A stretch of DNA of 36,570 nucleotides from Acidobacteriota bacterium (GTDB lineage Bacteria; Acidobacteriota; Terriglobia; Terriglobales; SCQP01), in NCBI GenBank assembly GCA_021826505.1, contig JAKAZV010000012.1, forward strand, positions 1-36,570, given 5' to 3'. The notes under the pieces are model-generated. The model saw only the letters and a list, made by a program, of their open reading frames with translations, was not told the origin of the DNA and did no database searches. A program made the translations under genes and the position numbers. Positions 1-7,745 of the stretch are shown here, piece after piece (within the stretch, counting starts at the first letter, position 1; every line of letters starts with the position of its first letter).

Positions 1-357
1 GGGCAGTCGGCGGCAAGGACCTCAAAAGCCCGGCTGGTCGAGAGCGGCTCCAACACCTGGGATTCAGAAAAACCCCGGGAGCCAGAAGCCTCCCGATTGG
101 CAGCGAATAAATAATCCAAGCCGAGTCAAAGCCCAGCCGGCGCAAGCCGGCCCTGGTCAGGCAAAGCAAGGAGCCGCGGTTAGCTGCTGGTCGAGGATGG
201 CGGGCACTCGGGGTTTTTCATTTAGATCTTTAGACCTTATCCGGCAATGCTTCGGCGGCGCACCGGTAAAATCGCATTTTTATCTCCAGGGCCGAATGCT
301 GGAAAGGCGAATTAAAAAAAGTAGCCCCGCCGCATTTCTTCTGCTTACACTACCTGA
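1..357. other. Left-edge region without a convincing complete gene
   Basis: No complete gene is recognised here. Frame 1 on the + strand is open from base 1 to a TAA at 112-114 (37 codons, hydrophilic, unrecognised), so it could be the tail of a gene that starts left of the window; this is weak. A GCCGGC-gcaa-GCCGGC hairpin lies at 136-151 and has no T-tract. The last ~50 bases are A/T-richer and hold a possible -10 (TACACT, 346-351) exactly six bases before the ATG of the next gene. Confidence 0.3.
346..351 (+). promoter_or_regulatory. Possible leaderless-type -10 element of the AIM24 gene
   Basis: TACACT is followed by six bases and then the ATG at 358, so a standard start site would fall on the A of the start codon. 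I find no good -35, and no Shine-Dalgarno is present. It resembles the layout at vapB and ribA in this window. The support is weak on its own. Confidence 0.3.
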
Positions 358-1275
358 ATGATCTGTCCCGCATGTCGCTCTGACAATGGCCCCGACGCCC
401 GCTTTTGCTCCCGCTGTGGCGCGGCGCTGGCGGCTGCGCCGGCTTCCCTGTCTTCACCCCAGCCATCCGGCGCGGAAAACTCCGCCGCCGCGGGCAAGCT
501 TGGCGCCGTGCCCTACTCCGTGGTCGGCTATGAAATGCAGGCCGCGAAGTTGCAATTAGGCGCGGGTCAAGCCGTTTTGGCCGAACCGGGGGCGCTGCTC
601 TACATGCGCGGCGATGTGCAGATGCAGACCGGCACTGGCGGCGGGCTGATGGCCGGGTTCAAGCGCGCCTTGGCCGGAGATTCGTTTTTTCTCACCCAGT
701 TCTCTTCCAATTCCTCCGGCGAGTTGGCCTTCGCCGCTCCCTACCCCGGCACCATCCATCCCGTCGAGATCGGCCAGACCGACTGGCTGTGCCAGCGCCA
801 TTCCTTTCTCTGCTGCAGCCCGGACGTGAGTGTCACCATCGCCTTCACTCAAAAGCTGGGGTACGGCATGTTCAGCGGCGAAGGTTTCATTTTGCAAAAG
901 CTCACCGGCCAGGGCTCGGCGCTGGTCCACGCGGGCGGGCATTTTATGCGTATGGAGCTGCAGGCGGGCGAGGAAATCCGCATCGATACCGGCAGCGTCG
1001 TCGCCTTCGACAGCCGCATCGCCTATCGCATCGAATTCGTCAAAGGCTTCAAAAACGTGCTGTTTGCCGGCGAAGGTCTGTTTTTTATCGTCCTCACCGG
1101 ACCTGGAACGGTCATCCTGCAAACTTTATCTTTTGACCGGCTGGTGAGCCGCATCGCCGCCCAGGCCGGCGCCCAATCCAATCAGGCTGGCATGGAAGTA
1201 GCCGGGCTGGGCGCGTTGGGGGGAATTCTGGGCGGGGTTCTGGGCGGCGGTGGTGGTGGCAGCGGCAGCTTTTAG
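358..1275 (+). CDS. AIM24 family protein (TIGR00266/DUF124) with N-terminal zinc ribbon
   Basis: The 305-residue protein starts with a zinc-ribbon motif, CPAC at residues 3-6 and CSRC at about 17-20, followed by an Ala/Pro-rich linker. From about residue 50 it has the AIM24/TIGR00266 beta-rich fold, recognisable from the 'GxxxxAEPGALLYM', 'GEGFILQKLTG' and 'AFDSRIAYRIEFVKG' blocks. It ends in a Gly-rich tail (GGGGGGSGS), common in this family. The biochemical role of bacterial AIM24 proteins is not established; the mitochondrial relative affects inner-membrane organisation. The gene is convergent with pheT, with only 14 bases between stops, and appears to be monocistronic. The upstream region lacks a Shine-Dalgarno sequence. 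The family call is firm, the function unknown. Confidence 0.88.
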   Translation: MICPACRSDNGPDARFCSRCGAALAAAPASLSSPQPSGAENSAAAGKLGAVPYSVVGYEMQAAKLQLGAGQAVLAEPGALLYMRGDVQMQTGTGGGLMAGFKRALAGDSFFLTQFSSNSSGELAFAAPYPGTIHPVEIGQTDWLCQRHSFLCCSPDVSVTIAFTQKLGYGMFSGEGFILQKLTGQGSALVHAGGHFMRMELQAGEEIRIDTGSVVAFDSRIAYRIEFVKGFKNVLFAGEGLFFIVLTGPGTVILQTLSFDRLVSRIAAQAGAQSNQAGMEVAGLGALGGILGGVLGGGGGGSGSF

Positions 1276-1289
1276 TTTCTTTAATGCCG

Positions 1290-3371
1290 CTAGCGTAGCT
1301 CTCCGCCCAGGGCGGTCAACGTTGCGCGAATGTGTTCCGCTCCTGCCTGCACTTCTTCATCGCGCAGGGTGCGGTCGGGTAGTTGCCAGCTGGCGCGCAA
1401 GAGCAGGTTTTTCATGCCCGCGGGAATCGGCTGACCGCGGAAAATTTCTACCGGCCGCACGGAGCTTAACCCCGGCAGCTCCAACTTTTCAATCGCCGCG
1501 GCAATGCTTTCCCACGCCACGGATTCCGGAAAAACACAGGAAAAATCCCGGCTGGCGGCGGGAAAGCGCGAGGGCGGCGCGATCATCCGGGCCGCGGCGC
1601 CGTGCGTCAGCAGCCATTCCAGGTCCAGGTCGCAAACCCAGGGCGCGGTGCGGAATTTCCAGCTAAGCGCCAGCCTGGGATGTAGCTGGCCCAGCACGCC
1701 CACGCAATGGCCGCCGGCCCGGATTTCGGCGCTGCGTCCGGGGTGCCAGATGCCGGCGCGCGCCGGCTGGTATTCACGCCGGCCGAGGCTAAAGCCGGAT
1801 AAGATCAACTCTGCTGCCGCCTTCAGGTCGTAAAAATCAAAGGCTCGACGCTCCCGCCAGGCGCCCTCGCCGCCGGCCGGACCGTAGCCGCCAAACGCCA
1901 GCCGGCGTGTTTCGCGGACTCGCAAGCCCTGGTCATGGCCGGCCTCGCGGCGCTGATAAATTTTCCCGATTTCAAACAGGCGCGCCGCGTCCAGCCCGCG
2001 GTTCTGATTGTGCAGCAGCAGTTCCAAAAGCGCCGGAAGGCTGGAAACCCGCAGCCAGGCTTGTTCTTCGTTCAGCGGGTTCGTGACCTCGACCGGAGTC
2101 AATTCCGCCGCGAATTCAGCGCAATGCTCCCGGCTGTCGAAGCTGAGCGACATGGCTTCGCTGAACCCGGCGCCCAATAGCTTCTGCCGCAGGGTTTTTT
2201 CCCGTGTCTGGCTGGGCGCGATCTTCACGGAACCGGAAAACGCGGGCAGCCGCGGGACAATTTGCTCATAGCCCCAGACGCGCGCCACTTCCTCGGCCAA
2301 ATCCGCCTCCATCCGCACATCCGGACGCCAGGAGGGCACCCGCACCCGCCAGACCCCGGCCGCGGCATTTTCCAGTTGAAAGCCCAGCCGGCGCAATATC
2401 TGTTTTGTCGGTTCGGTGGGAGGCGCGTTGCCCAGCCACTGCAGCAGGCATTTTTGCCGCAGCTCGATTTCCGGCGCCTTCCATCGCCGGGGATGAACAT
2501 CAATCAGGCCGGCCAGAATGCCGGCGCCCCGGGCATGGGCTTGTGCGGCGATGCGGTCGGCGGCCAGCGGCGCGGCCTCGGGATCGGCGCCGCGCTCGAA
2601 GCGATGGCTGGCATCGGTATGCAGGCCGAGCCGGCGGGCGCTGCGGCGAATCCCGGCCGGCTCAAACCAGGCGCTTTCGATCACTGCCCGCCGGGTTTTC
2701 GCGCTGATCGCGGTTTCCAGTCCGCCGATGATTCCCGCCAGCGCCACCGGGCGTTCGGCATCGGCGATCACCAGATCGCTCGTCTCCAGAACACGTTCCA
2801 CTTCATCCAGGCACAGCAGCTTTTCTCCGCTGCGGGCATAACGCACGCGCAGTTCCCCGCCTCGCAGCGTATCGGCATCGAAGGCGTGCGTCGGCTGGCC
2901 GGTTTCAAATAATGTGTAGTTGGTCAGATCGGCCAGGTGATTGATGGGCCGGGCGCCCATCTGCGTCAGGCGGTGCTGGATCAGGGCCGGAGAGTCGCCG
3001 ATCGTGACTTCTTCCAGAACTCGGGCGCAGTAACGGGCGCAAGCCTGGGGCGCATCAATATAAACCTGCAGCGCCGCGGCCGCCGGCGCGGCGGCTTCCT
3101 GGCGCTTGAGGTCAGGCTCGCCCGGAATGGCGGGGTTATGCGGCAAGGGCGCCAGGGTCTGCTCAAATAGCGCCGCCACTTCCCGGGCCACGCCATAATG
3201 CCCCAGGCAATCGGGACGATTGCTGGTGATCTCCAGATCGAGAACGGTCTCTTGATCCTGGCCCTCGATCGCCGCCACGGATAACCCGGCCATGGTCAGG
3301 CGCTCGGCGAATTCCTTTTCGCCGCCCGGCCAGTTCACGAATTCCCGCAGCCATGCCAGGGAAATGCGCAT
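1290..3371 (-). CDS. pheT: Phenylalanine--tRNA ligase beta subunit, short form
   Basis: This is the beta subunit of the alpha2-beta2 phenylalanyl-tRNA synthetase that charges tRNA-Phe in the cytosol. The N-terminal motif 'AWLREFVNW', the 'SNRPDCLGHYGVAREVA' block, the B3/4 editing and B5 regions and a C-terminal FDX-ACB (anticodon-binding) domain ('FPAASRDFSCVF') are all visible. At 693 residues it is about 100 shorter than the E. coli-type protein. The deficit maps to residues ~33-45, where 'TMAGLSV' runs almost directly into 'LDLEITSNRPDC'. The EMAP-II-like OB-fold tRNA-binding domain normally sits at this point. The frame is intact, so it looks like a natural short form. Only 3 bases separate it from pheS, so translation is probably coupled. 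Confidence 0.97.
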   Translation of the reverse strand: MRISLAWLREFVNWPGGEKEFAERLTMAGLSVAAIEGQDQETVLDLEITSNRPDCLGHYGVAREVAALFEQTLAPLPHNPAIPGEPDLKRQEAAAPAAAALQVYIDAPQACARYCARVLEEVTIGDSPALIQHRLTQMGARPINHLADLTNYTLFETGQPTHAFDADTLRGGELRVRYARSGEKLLCLDEVERVLETSDLVIADAERPVALAGIIGGLETAISAKTRRAVIESAWFEPAGIRRSARRLGLHTDASHRFERGADPEAAPLAADRIAAQAHARGAGILAGLIDVHPRRWKAPEIELRQKCLLQWLGNAPPTEPTKQILRRLGFQLENAAAGVWRVRVPSWRPDVRMEADLAEEVARVWGYEQIVPRLPAFSGSVKIAPSQTREKTLRQKLLGAGFSEAMSLSFDSREHCAEFAAELTPVEVTNPLNEEQAWLRVSSLPALLELLLHNQNRGLDAARLFEIGKIYQRREAGHDQGLRVRETRRLAFGGYGPAGGEGAWRERRAFDFYDLKAAAELILSGFSLGRREYQPARAGIWHPGRSAEIRAGGHCVGVLGQLHPRLALSWKFRTAPWVCDLDLEWLLTHGAAARMIAPPSRFPAASRDFSCVFPESVAWESIAAAIEKLELPGLSSVRPVEIFRGQPIPAGMKNLLLRASWQLPDRTLRDEEVQAGAEHIRATLTALGGELR

Positions 3372-3374
3372 AGA

Positions 3375-4526
3375 TCAGGCCCCGTCCGCGTGTGCGGCAA
3401 ATTGCTCCAGGAAGCGAAGATCGCCGGAGTAGAAGCGCTGAATATCGTCTAATCCGTATAAAATCATGGCCATGCGCTCTACTCCCATGCCGAAGGCGAA
3501 GCCGCGCCATTTGCCGGTTTCATAGACTGGATTTTTTTTCGCCACGGCGCGAAACACTTCCGGGTGCACCATGCCGCAGCCCAGAACCTCGATCCAGCCA
3601 GTATTTTTGCAGGTGCGGCAACCGCTGCCCGCGCAGGCGAAGCAGGAGGCGTCCATCTCCGCGCTCGGTTCGGTAAAGGGAAAGTAGGAAGCGCGAAACC
3701 GGGTGCGGGTCGCGGCGCCAAACATGGCGCGGGCAAAATGTTCGAGCGTGCCTTTTAAGTCGGCGAAGGAAAGATCTTCGTCCACCGCCAGGCCCTCCAC
3801 CTGATGAAACATGGGAGAATGCGTGGCATCGGGCGCATCGCGCCGGTACACCCGGCCGGGCACCGCCACGCGCAGCGGCGGCGCTTGCTGCTCCATGACC
3901 CGAATCTGCCCCGGCGAGGTATGGGTGCGCAGTAAATGTCCGGGCAGGTCGGGCCCCAGATACAGCGTGTCCTGGTCATCCCGCGCGGGATGGGATTCGG
4001 GTATGTTGAGCGCGTCAAAGTTATACCACGCGCTCTCCATTTCCGGCCCTTCCGCCAGTGAATAGCCCAGGCCGTGAAAAATTCCCAGGATCCGCTCCGT
4101 GACCTGGGTTAATGGATGGGAGGCGCCGCGCGGGGCGCGGGCCGGCAAGGTCACATCCAGGGTTTCGGACGCCAGTTGTGCTTGCAGCCGCGCCGCTTCC
4201 AGAACCGCCTCAATCCGTTCCATTGCCGCTTCTGCTTCGCCGCGAAGACGGTTAAGCTGCTGCCCGATGAGTTTCTTTGCCTCCCCGGGAGCGGGTTTCA
4301 GCCAATGCTCGTTCAGTTGCGCCAGCAGGCCTTGTTTCCGCCCCAGCCAGCCATCGCGAAATGCCTGCAGCTCGGCGGCGTTGCCGGCTTGCGCGGCCTT
4401 TTCCACGCTTTCCGCCTCCCGCAGAAACTGCCCGCGGTAGGTTTCCAGCTGCGCAACAACTCCCTCTGGGCTGGCCGGAAGGGAGACGATCTGCGGGTAT
4501 TCCGGCATCAGTACATTATTGAGCAT
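3375..4526 (-). CDS. pheS: Phenylalanine--tRNA ligase alpha subunit
   Basis: This is the catalytic class II aminoacyl-tRNA synthetase subunit. It has an N-terminal coiled-coil region, then 'HPLTQVTERI', motif 2 with 'PGRVYRRDAPDATHSPMFHQVEGL', and motif 3 'FGMGVERMAMILYG'. A Cys cluster ('CFACAGSGCRTCKNTGW') is typical of bacterial PheS. The ORF track starts at a TTG (4544) inside a perfect 9-bp hairpin (4529-4549). I prefer the ATG at 4526; the ATG at 4508 is the alternative. None has a clear Shine-Dalgarno, so translation may depend on coupling or on the hairpin. It is the fourth gene of the infC operon. Confidence 0.95.
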   Translation of the reverse strand: MLNNVLMPEYPQIVSLPASPEGVVAQLETYRGQFLREAESVEKAAQAGNAAELQAFRDGWLGRKQGLLAQLNEHWLKPAPGEAKKLIGQQLNRLRGEAEAAMERIEAVLEAARLQAQLASETLDVTLPARAPRGASHPLTQVTERILGIFHGLGYSLAEGPEMESAWYNFDALNIPESHPARDDQDTLYLGPDLPGHLLRTHTSPGQIRVMEQQAPPLRVAVPGRVYRRDAPDATHSPMFHQVEGLAVDEDLSFADLKGTLEHFARAMFGAATRTRFRASYFPFTEPSAEMDASCFACAGSGCRTCKNTGWIEVLGCGMVHPEVFRAVAKKNPVYETGKWRGFAFGMGVERMAMILYGLDDIQRFYSGDLRFLEQFAAHADGA

Positions 4527-4528
4527 GG

Positions 4529-4549
4529 GGGTTTTGCATGGCAAAACCC
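4529..4549 (-). promoter_or_regulatory. Perfect 9-bp hairpin at the pheS start
   Basis: On + it reads gggttttgc-atg-gcaaaaccc, a perfect inverted repeat with a 3-base loop. In the minus-strand transcript the hairpin ends two bases before the preferred pheS ATG (4526). It could limit ribosome access or act as an RNA stability element. Its role is inferred from position only. Confidence 0.5.
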
Positions 4550-4561
4550 ATATAAGCGCCC

Positions 4562-4590
4562 CCCTATCGCGCCCTATGGGCGTGATAGGG
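4562..4590 (-). promoter_or_regulatory. Strong rplT-pheS intergenic hairpin
   Basis: CCCTATC-g-CGCCC-tat-GGGCG-t-GATAGGG forms about 13 pairs (one G/T or A/C position) with a 3-base loop. It lies 42 bases beyond the rplT stop in the transcript. No run of T follows it on the minus strand, so a full intrinsic terminator is unlikely. It could be a partial attenuator or a processing or stability element between ribosomal-protein and synthetase genes. Confidence 0.5.
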
Positions 4591-4631
4591 CAATCGTGGG
4601 TGAGTCAAGCGGCCGCGACGGCCCCGGGGCT

Positions 4632-5003
4632 TCAGGCTGCGGGCGTGCGCGCCAGCGCGGCGCGGGCCTGGCTGGCCAGGGCCGCAAATCCCGATGCATC
4701 CTCGACCGCTATGTCGGCCAGAATTTTGCGGTCCAGTTCCACCCCGGCCAGCTTGAGGCCATGCATGAACTGCCCATAGGTGAGCTGGTGGGCGCGCGCT
4801 CCGGCATTGATGCGGGCGATCCACAGTGAGCGGAACTGGCGTTTGCGTTCCTTGCGGCCGCGGTAAGCGAACTTCAAGGCGCGCTCGCTGGCCTCTTTGG
4901 CTGAACGGTAAAGCTTGCTCTTGGTGAGGAAAAAGCCGGAGGTGAGGTCTAAATACTTTTTGCGGCGCTGCCGGCGATGGCTGCCGCGTTTGACTCGAGG
5001 CAT
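4632..5003 (-). CDS. rplT: 50S ribosomal protein L20
   Basis: The 123-residue basic protein has the standard L20 signature: 'MPRVKRG' start, '[12 protein letters not shown]', '[21 protein letters not shown]' (in pieces), and '[21 protein letters not shown]'. It binds 23S rRNA early in large-subunit assembly, and in well-studied bacteria it is also the translational autorepressor of its operon. The ATG is preceded by GGGAG at 5010-5014 with 6-base spacing. The 168-base gap to rpmI upstream is highly structured, which fits autoregulation. The C-terminus is slightly longer than in E. coli and Ala-rich. Confidence 0.98.
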   Translation of the reverse strand: MPRVKRGSHRRQRRKKYLDLTSGFFLTKSKLYRSAKEASERALKFAYRGRKERKRQFRSLWIARINAGARAHQLTYGQFMHGLKLAGVELDRKILADIAVEDASGFAALASQARAALARTPAA

Positions 5004-5016
5004 CGTTTTCTCCCGT

Positions 5017-5156
5017 CCGCTTGAAAGCGGCGCATTTCATTTCCCGGCCAGGCACGATTGAGCCTGGACTCAGGTCTCGCCGGCGGCCAAACCGCCGGTG
5101 TGAGCTCTCCCTGGCTATAAAGCCAAGGGCCCTGAAGCCAGACTTCCCGCCTGGCT
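5017..5156 (-). promoter_or_regulatory. Structured rpmI-rplT leader, candidate r-protein control region
   Basis: Five short inverted repeats are packed in this gap: AGCCAG/CTGGCT (5136-5156), CCCTGGCT/AGCC-a-AGGG (5109-5129), CCGGCGG/CCGCCGG (5080-5098, perfect 7 bp, 5-base loop), CCAGGC/GCCTGG (5048-5067) and CCGCT/AGCGG (5017-5030). The last one abuts the rplT Shine-Dalgarno. No T-tract follows any of them. L20 autorepression is known in other bacteria; its action here is inference. Confidence 0.5.
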
Positions 5157-5171
5157 CTTTTCCATTTTACC

Positions 5172-5369
5172 TTATTCGTAAGGAATCATGCGGGCCACCC
5201 GGCGTTGATCGGCCGGGCTGATGAGGGTATCCGCATCCAGTTTGCGCTTGCGCTTGGTAGTTTTGGTGGTCAGAATATGGCGGGCAAAGGCATGGCCGCG
5301 GACAATTTTGCCGCTGCCGGTCTTGCGAAAGCGCTTGGCCGCGCCCTTATGCGTTTTGAGTTTCGGCAT
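5172..5369 (-). CDS. rpmI: 50S ribosomal protein L35
   Basis: The 65-residue protein begins '[22 protein letters not shown]', the canonical L35 start, and ends with the usual 'RRVARMIPY' block. It is a structural component of the large subunit. Its ATG lies 23 bases inside the 3' end of infC, so the two are probably translationally coupled. An AGGA stands about 8 bases upstream of the ATG. It precedes rplT across a 168-base structured gap. Confidence 0.98.
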   Translation of the reverse strand: MPKLKTHKGAAKRFRKTGSGKIVRGHAFARHILTTKTTKRKRKLDADTLISPADQRRVARMIPYE

Positions 5370-5934
5370 GCTTGGGTCCTGTTCTCGAAGCGGGCGCGGC
5401 TTTTTTGGGAGCCAGAATGGCGGTCAGGGTATTGCCCTCCATGCGCGGACGGAATTCGACCTGTGCGGCCGCGTCCACATCCGCCAGCAGGCGGTTAATC
5501 AGCGCGAACCCGATTTCCTTGTGCGTAATTTCCCGGCCGCGGAAGCGAACCATGGCTTTGACTTTGTCGCCCTCGCCCAGGAAACGCACAATATTGTTTT
5601 TCTTGAACTCGTAATCGTGATCGTCACAATTGGGAAAGAACTTGATTTCCTTGATGACGATGTTTTTCTGATGCTTGCGCGCCTCGCGCGCCTTCTTTTC
5701 CATCTGGTACTGGTATTTGCCGTAATCCATGATGCGGCAAACCGGAGGCTGCGCGGTGGGCGAAACCTCAACCAGATCCAACTGGCGCTGGCGCGCCACC
5801 GTCAGCGCTTCCTGCGGCGGCATAATGCCCAGTTGCTTGCCTTCGTCATCAATCACGCGAATTTCCCGGGCGCGAATGCGCTCATTAATTCGGGTTCGCG
5901 GTTCAGGCATCCGGCGCGGACGATAGTCGGCGAT
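5347..5934 (-). CDS. infC: Translation initiation factor IF-3 (likely ATC start)
   Basis: IF-3 binds the 30S subunit and checks start-codon and initiator-tRNA pairing. Both domains are clear: N-terminal '[22 protein letters not shown]', the '[15 protein letters not shown]' linker junction, and C-terminal '[18 protein letters not shown]' with '[14 protein letters not shown]'. The ORF track begins at 6015 and the first in-frame ATG is at 5910. A perfect AGGAGG at 5940-5945 lies five bases before an ATC at 5932-5934. Starting there puts 14 residues before 'RIN', versus 13 in E. coli IF-3, whose own start is AUU. A rare start lets IF-3 discriminate against its own mRNA, a known autoregulation. 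The protein would be 195 residues. The C-terminal ~18 residues are poorly conserved and overlap rpmI. Confidence 0.95.
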   Translation of the reverse strand: MADYRPRRMPEPRTRINERIRAREIRVIDDEGKQLGIMPPQEALTVARQRQLDLVEVSPTAQPPVCRIMDYGKYQYQMEKKAREARKHQKNIVIKEIKFFPNCDDHDYEFKKNNIVRFLGEGDKVKAMVRFRGREITHKEIGFALINRLLADVDAAAQVEFRPRMEGNTLTAILAPKKAAPASRTGPKHAETQNA

Positions 5935-5939
5935 AAAAT

Positions 5940-5945
5940 CCTCCT
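5940..5945 (-). promoter_or_regulatory. Strong infC Shine-Dalgarno that sets an ATC start
   Basis: CCTCCT on + reads AGGAGG in the transcript. It is five bases before the ATC at 5932-5934 and 29 bases before the first in-frame ATG, far too distant to serve that ATG. The site is therefore the main evidence for the rare start codon. Confidence 0.8.
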
Positions 5946-5964
5946 GTCGCGGCCCAGACACGTC

Positions 5965-5983
5965 TTGCGCCTCGCGGGCGCAA
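5965..5983 (-). promoter_or_regulatory. Hairpin in the infC 5' leader
   Basis: TTGCGCC-N5-GGCGCAA is a perfect 7-bp inverted repeat. It is about 20 bases upstream of the infC Shine-Dalgarno, inside the leader predicted from the -10 at 6006-6011. It has no T-tract. The role is unknown; it may present the Shine-Dalgarno or bind a regulator. Confidence 0.4.
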
Positions 5984-5993
5984 ATAGACTCTT

Positions 5994-6042
5994 GACCGCC
6001 GTTCAAGTATAACATGGCGGTCCGCTATGGCATCCATGCCAT
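5994..6042 (-). promoter_or_regulatory. infC operon promoter with extended -10 and two dyads
   Basis: On the minus strand TG-T-TATACT (6006-6014) is a good extended -10; no standard -35 is visible. The -10 sits inside the inverted repeat GACCGCC-N15-GGCGGTC (5994-6022). Immediately upstream, covering the -35 position, is ATGGCAT-N2-ATGCCAT (6027-6042), a perfect 7+7 dyad typical of a dimeric repressor or activator site. The predicted leader is about 65 bases. Confidence 0.5.
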
Positions 6043-6158
6043 GGTTGCCGCGGAAAGCCTTACAATGGAAGATGAAAAAATTTCCTGACTACGAAATAAC
6101 CCTGGCGTGCGTCTAATTGAGTGCATACCCACGGGACGAATCTCATTAAGGAGTGGCA

Positions 6159-7673
6159 ATGGCAAATTCAGGTTCCATCTGGAATGGCGCCAAGGCGCAC
6201 AAAGGCCTGGTTCTAACTCTGGTCACCGCGGTGCTGGCCGGCTCTCTGGCGCTCTATCGCACCGCTCAACACGGCCATCCGGCCCCGGTTCACTATAAGC
6301 TTTCCAGCCTCAAGCCGCTGCGGGGGCGGGCCATTGCGCCGCTGTTGGCTTTGAATCAGGCGCGGGAAGCGATCGTGAGCCGCATCATGCCGGCTGTGGT
6401 CAATATCGCGGTCACCGCCAAGCGCAAGCCACAAAGTGGATTCCAGCAGAATTCCCCGTTCAACCAATTATTTCCGTTCTTTCAGGCGCCCCATCAGCCC
6501 CAATTTGATCAAGGCATCGGCTCGGGCTTCATCATCTCGCCCGAGGGCTATATTGTGACCAACCGGCACGTGGTGGCCAATGCGACCTATGTCGAAGTCA
6601 CCATGCACAATCATGTGAAATACCGCGGCAAGGTGTTGGGAACCGACGCGCTCACCGACTTGGCCGTGGTAAAAATCAATGCTCAAAATCTGCCCAGCGT
6701 CCCCTGGGGCGATTCCCGCAAACTGCGGGTGGGAGATGCCGTGTTGGCCTTCGGCAATCCCTTTATGCTGAATTTTACTGTGACGCATGGCATCATCAGC
6801 GGCCTGCACCGCGGGAGTTATCTGGAAAGTCATCGCGCGGCTTCGGATATGATACAAACCGATACGCCGATTAATCCCGGCAACAGCGGCGGTCCGCTGG
6901 TGGACGCGCATGGGGATGTCATCGGTATTGATGCCGCTATTTTGACTCCCTCCGGCGCCTTTGCCGGCGTGGGCTACGCCATACCCAGCGATCTGGCCCG
7001 TCCGATCACGGACCAGATCATCCGTTTCGGGCATGTTGAACATGGATTTCTTGGCGTCGGTCTGAATGCTTTGACTCCTTCCAAAGCTCGCTTCTTTGGG
7101 CTTCCAGCCAATGCCAGCGGAGTTTTGATCAGCAGCGTCATCCCCCATGATCCCGGCGCCAAAGCCGGCATGGAAGAAGGGGATGTGATCGTTAGCTATG
7201 ATCACCATCCCATCCATTCCATGGGGCAGCTGCAGGTGTTTGTGCAACTGACACGGCCGGGAACCCGGGTTCCCATCGGCATCATGCGCAACGGCAAGCC
7301 CATGACGCTGCATGCCACCGTGGGTCAATTCCATCAACCCGCGCGCAAGTCCTCGAAAACCGGAGAAATCAAAACTTCCGGCGTTCGCCTGGGCATTCAG
7401 TTTGAAACCCTGACTCAGCAGATTCGCGATCAGTTGAATATTCCCAGCAATATTCATGGCGCCATTATTGAATCGGTGGTGCCCGGCAGCCCGGCTTATA
7501 ATGCCGAACTGCGCCGCGGCATGGTGATTCAGGAAGTCAACCGCCAGCCGGTGACGGGCGCGCGGCAGCTTCAATCGCTGCTGGCCTCGGCCCCGGCGGG
7601 AAAATCGGTGTTGTTGCTGGTTTATCTCAATGGCGGCAGCGCCTTCATCGTGGTTCGCATGAATCATCCCTAA
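6159..7673 (+). CDS. HtrA/DegP-family periplasmic serine protease with two PDZ domains
   Basis: This is a Do-type trypsin-like protease that degrades or refolds damaged envelope proteins. An N-terminal hydrophobic segment (about residues 15-32) is a signal anchor or signal peptide. The catalytic triad is His137 ('TNRHVV'), Asp167 ('LTDLAVV') and Ser243 ('GNSGGP'). PDZ1 starts near 'FLGVGLNALTP', PDZ2 near 'VRLGIQFETL', where the substrate-binding loop of each is recognisable. AAGGAG at 6148-6153 with 5-base spacing points to the ATG at 6159, two codons after the GTG in the ORF track. It diverges from infC and ends just before a strong terminator, so it is probably monocistronic. DegP and DegQ cannot be told apart here. 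Confidence 0.95.
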   Translation: MANSGSIWNGAKAHKGLVLTLVTAVLAGSLALYRTAQHGHPAPVHYKLSSLKPLRGRAIAPLLALNQAREAIVSRIMPAVVNIAVTAKRKPQSGFQQNSPFNQLFPFFQAPHQPQFDQGIGSGFIISPEGYIVTNRHVVANATYVEVTMHNHVKYRGKVLGTDALTDLAVVKINAQNLPSVPWGDSRKLRVGDAVLAFGNPFMLNFTVTHGIISGLHRGSYLESHRAASDMIQTDTPINPGNSGGPLVDAHGDVIGIDAAILTPSGAFAGVGYAIPSDLARPITDQIIRFGHVEHGFLGVGLNALTPSKARFFGLPANASGVLISSVIPHDPGAKAGMEEGDVIVSYDHHPIHSMGQLQVFVQLTRPGTRVPIGIMRNGKPMTLHATVGQFHQPARKSSKTGEIKTSGVRLGIQFETLTQQIRDQLNIPSNIHGAIIESVVPGSPAYNAELRRGMVIQEVNRQPVTGARQLQSLLASAPAGKSVLLLVYLNGGSAFIVVRMNHP

Positions 7674-7697
7674 ACTGTTGGCATCCGAATGCCCTCC

Positions 7698-7739
7698 ATT
7701 CCCGCCCCGGCGGCCGTCGGGGCGGGAATTTTCTTTATT
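7698..7739 (+). terminator. Strong intrinsic terminator after the htrA-like gene
   Basis: ATTCCCGCCCCG / CGGGGCGGGAAT forms a perfect 12-bp stem with an 8-base loop, followed by a T-rich tail (tttctttatt). It starts 24 bases after the protease stop codon. Confidence 0.85.
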
Positions 7740-7745
7740 ACCCTC

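Noticed and set aside
556-1122. 188-residue minus-strand ORF in the AIM24 gene
   Set aside because: It is antisense to a clear AIM24 domain and has no motifs.
4527-4631. T-box or phenylalanine attenuator upstream of pheS
   Set aside because: The gap is too short for a T-box, no Phe-rich leader peptide is visible and no T-tract follows the hairpins.
4116-4829. 237-residue + strand ORF across pheS and rplT
   Set aside because: It runs antisense through two conserved genes and is not protein-like.
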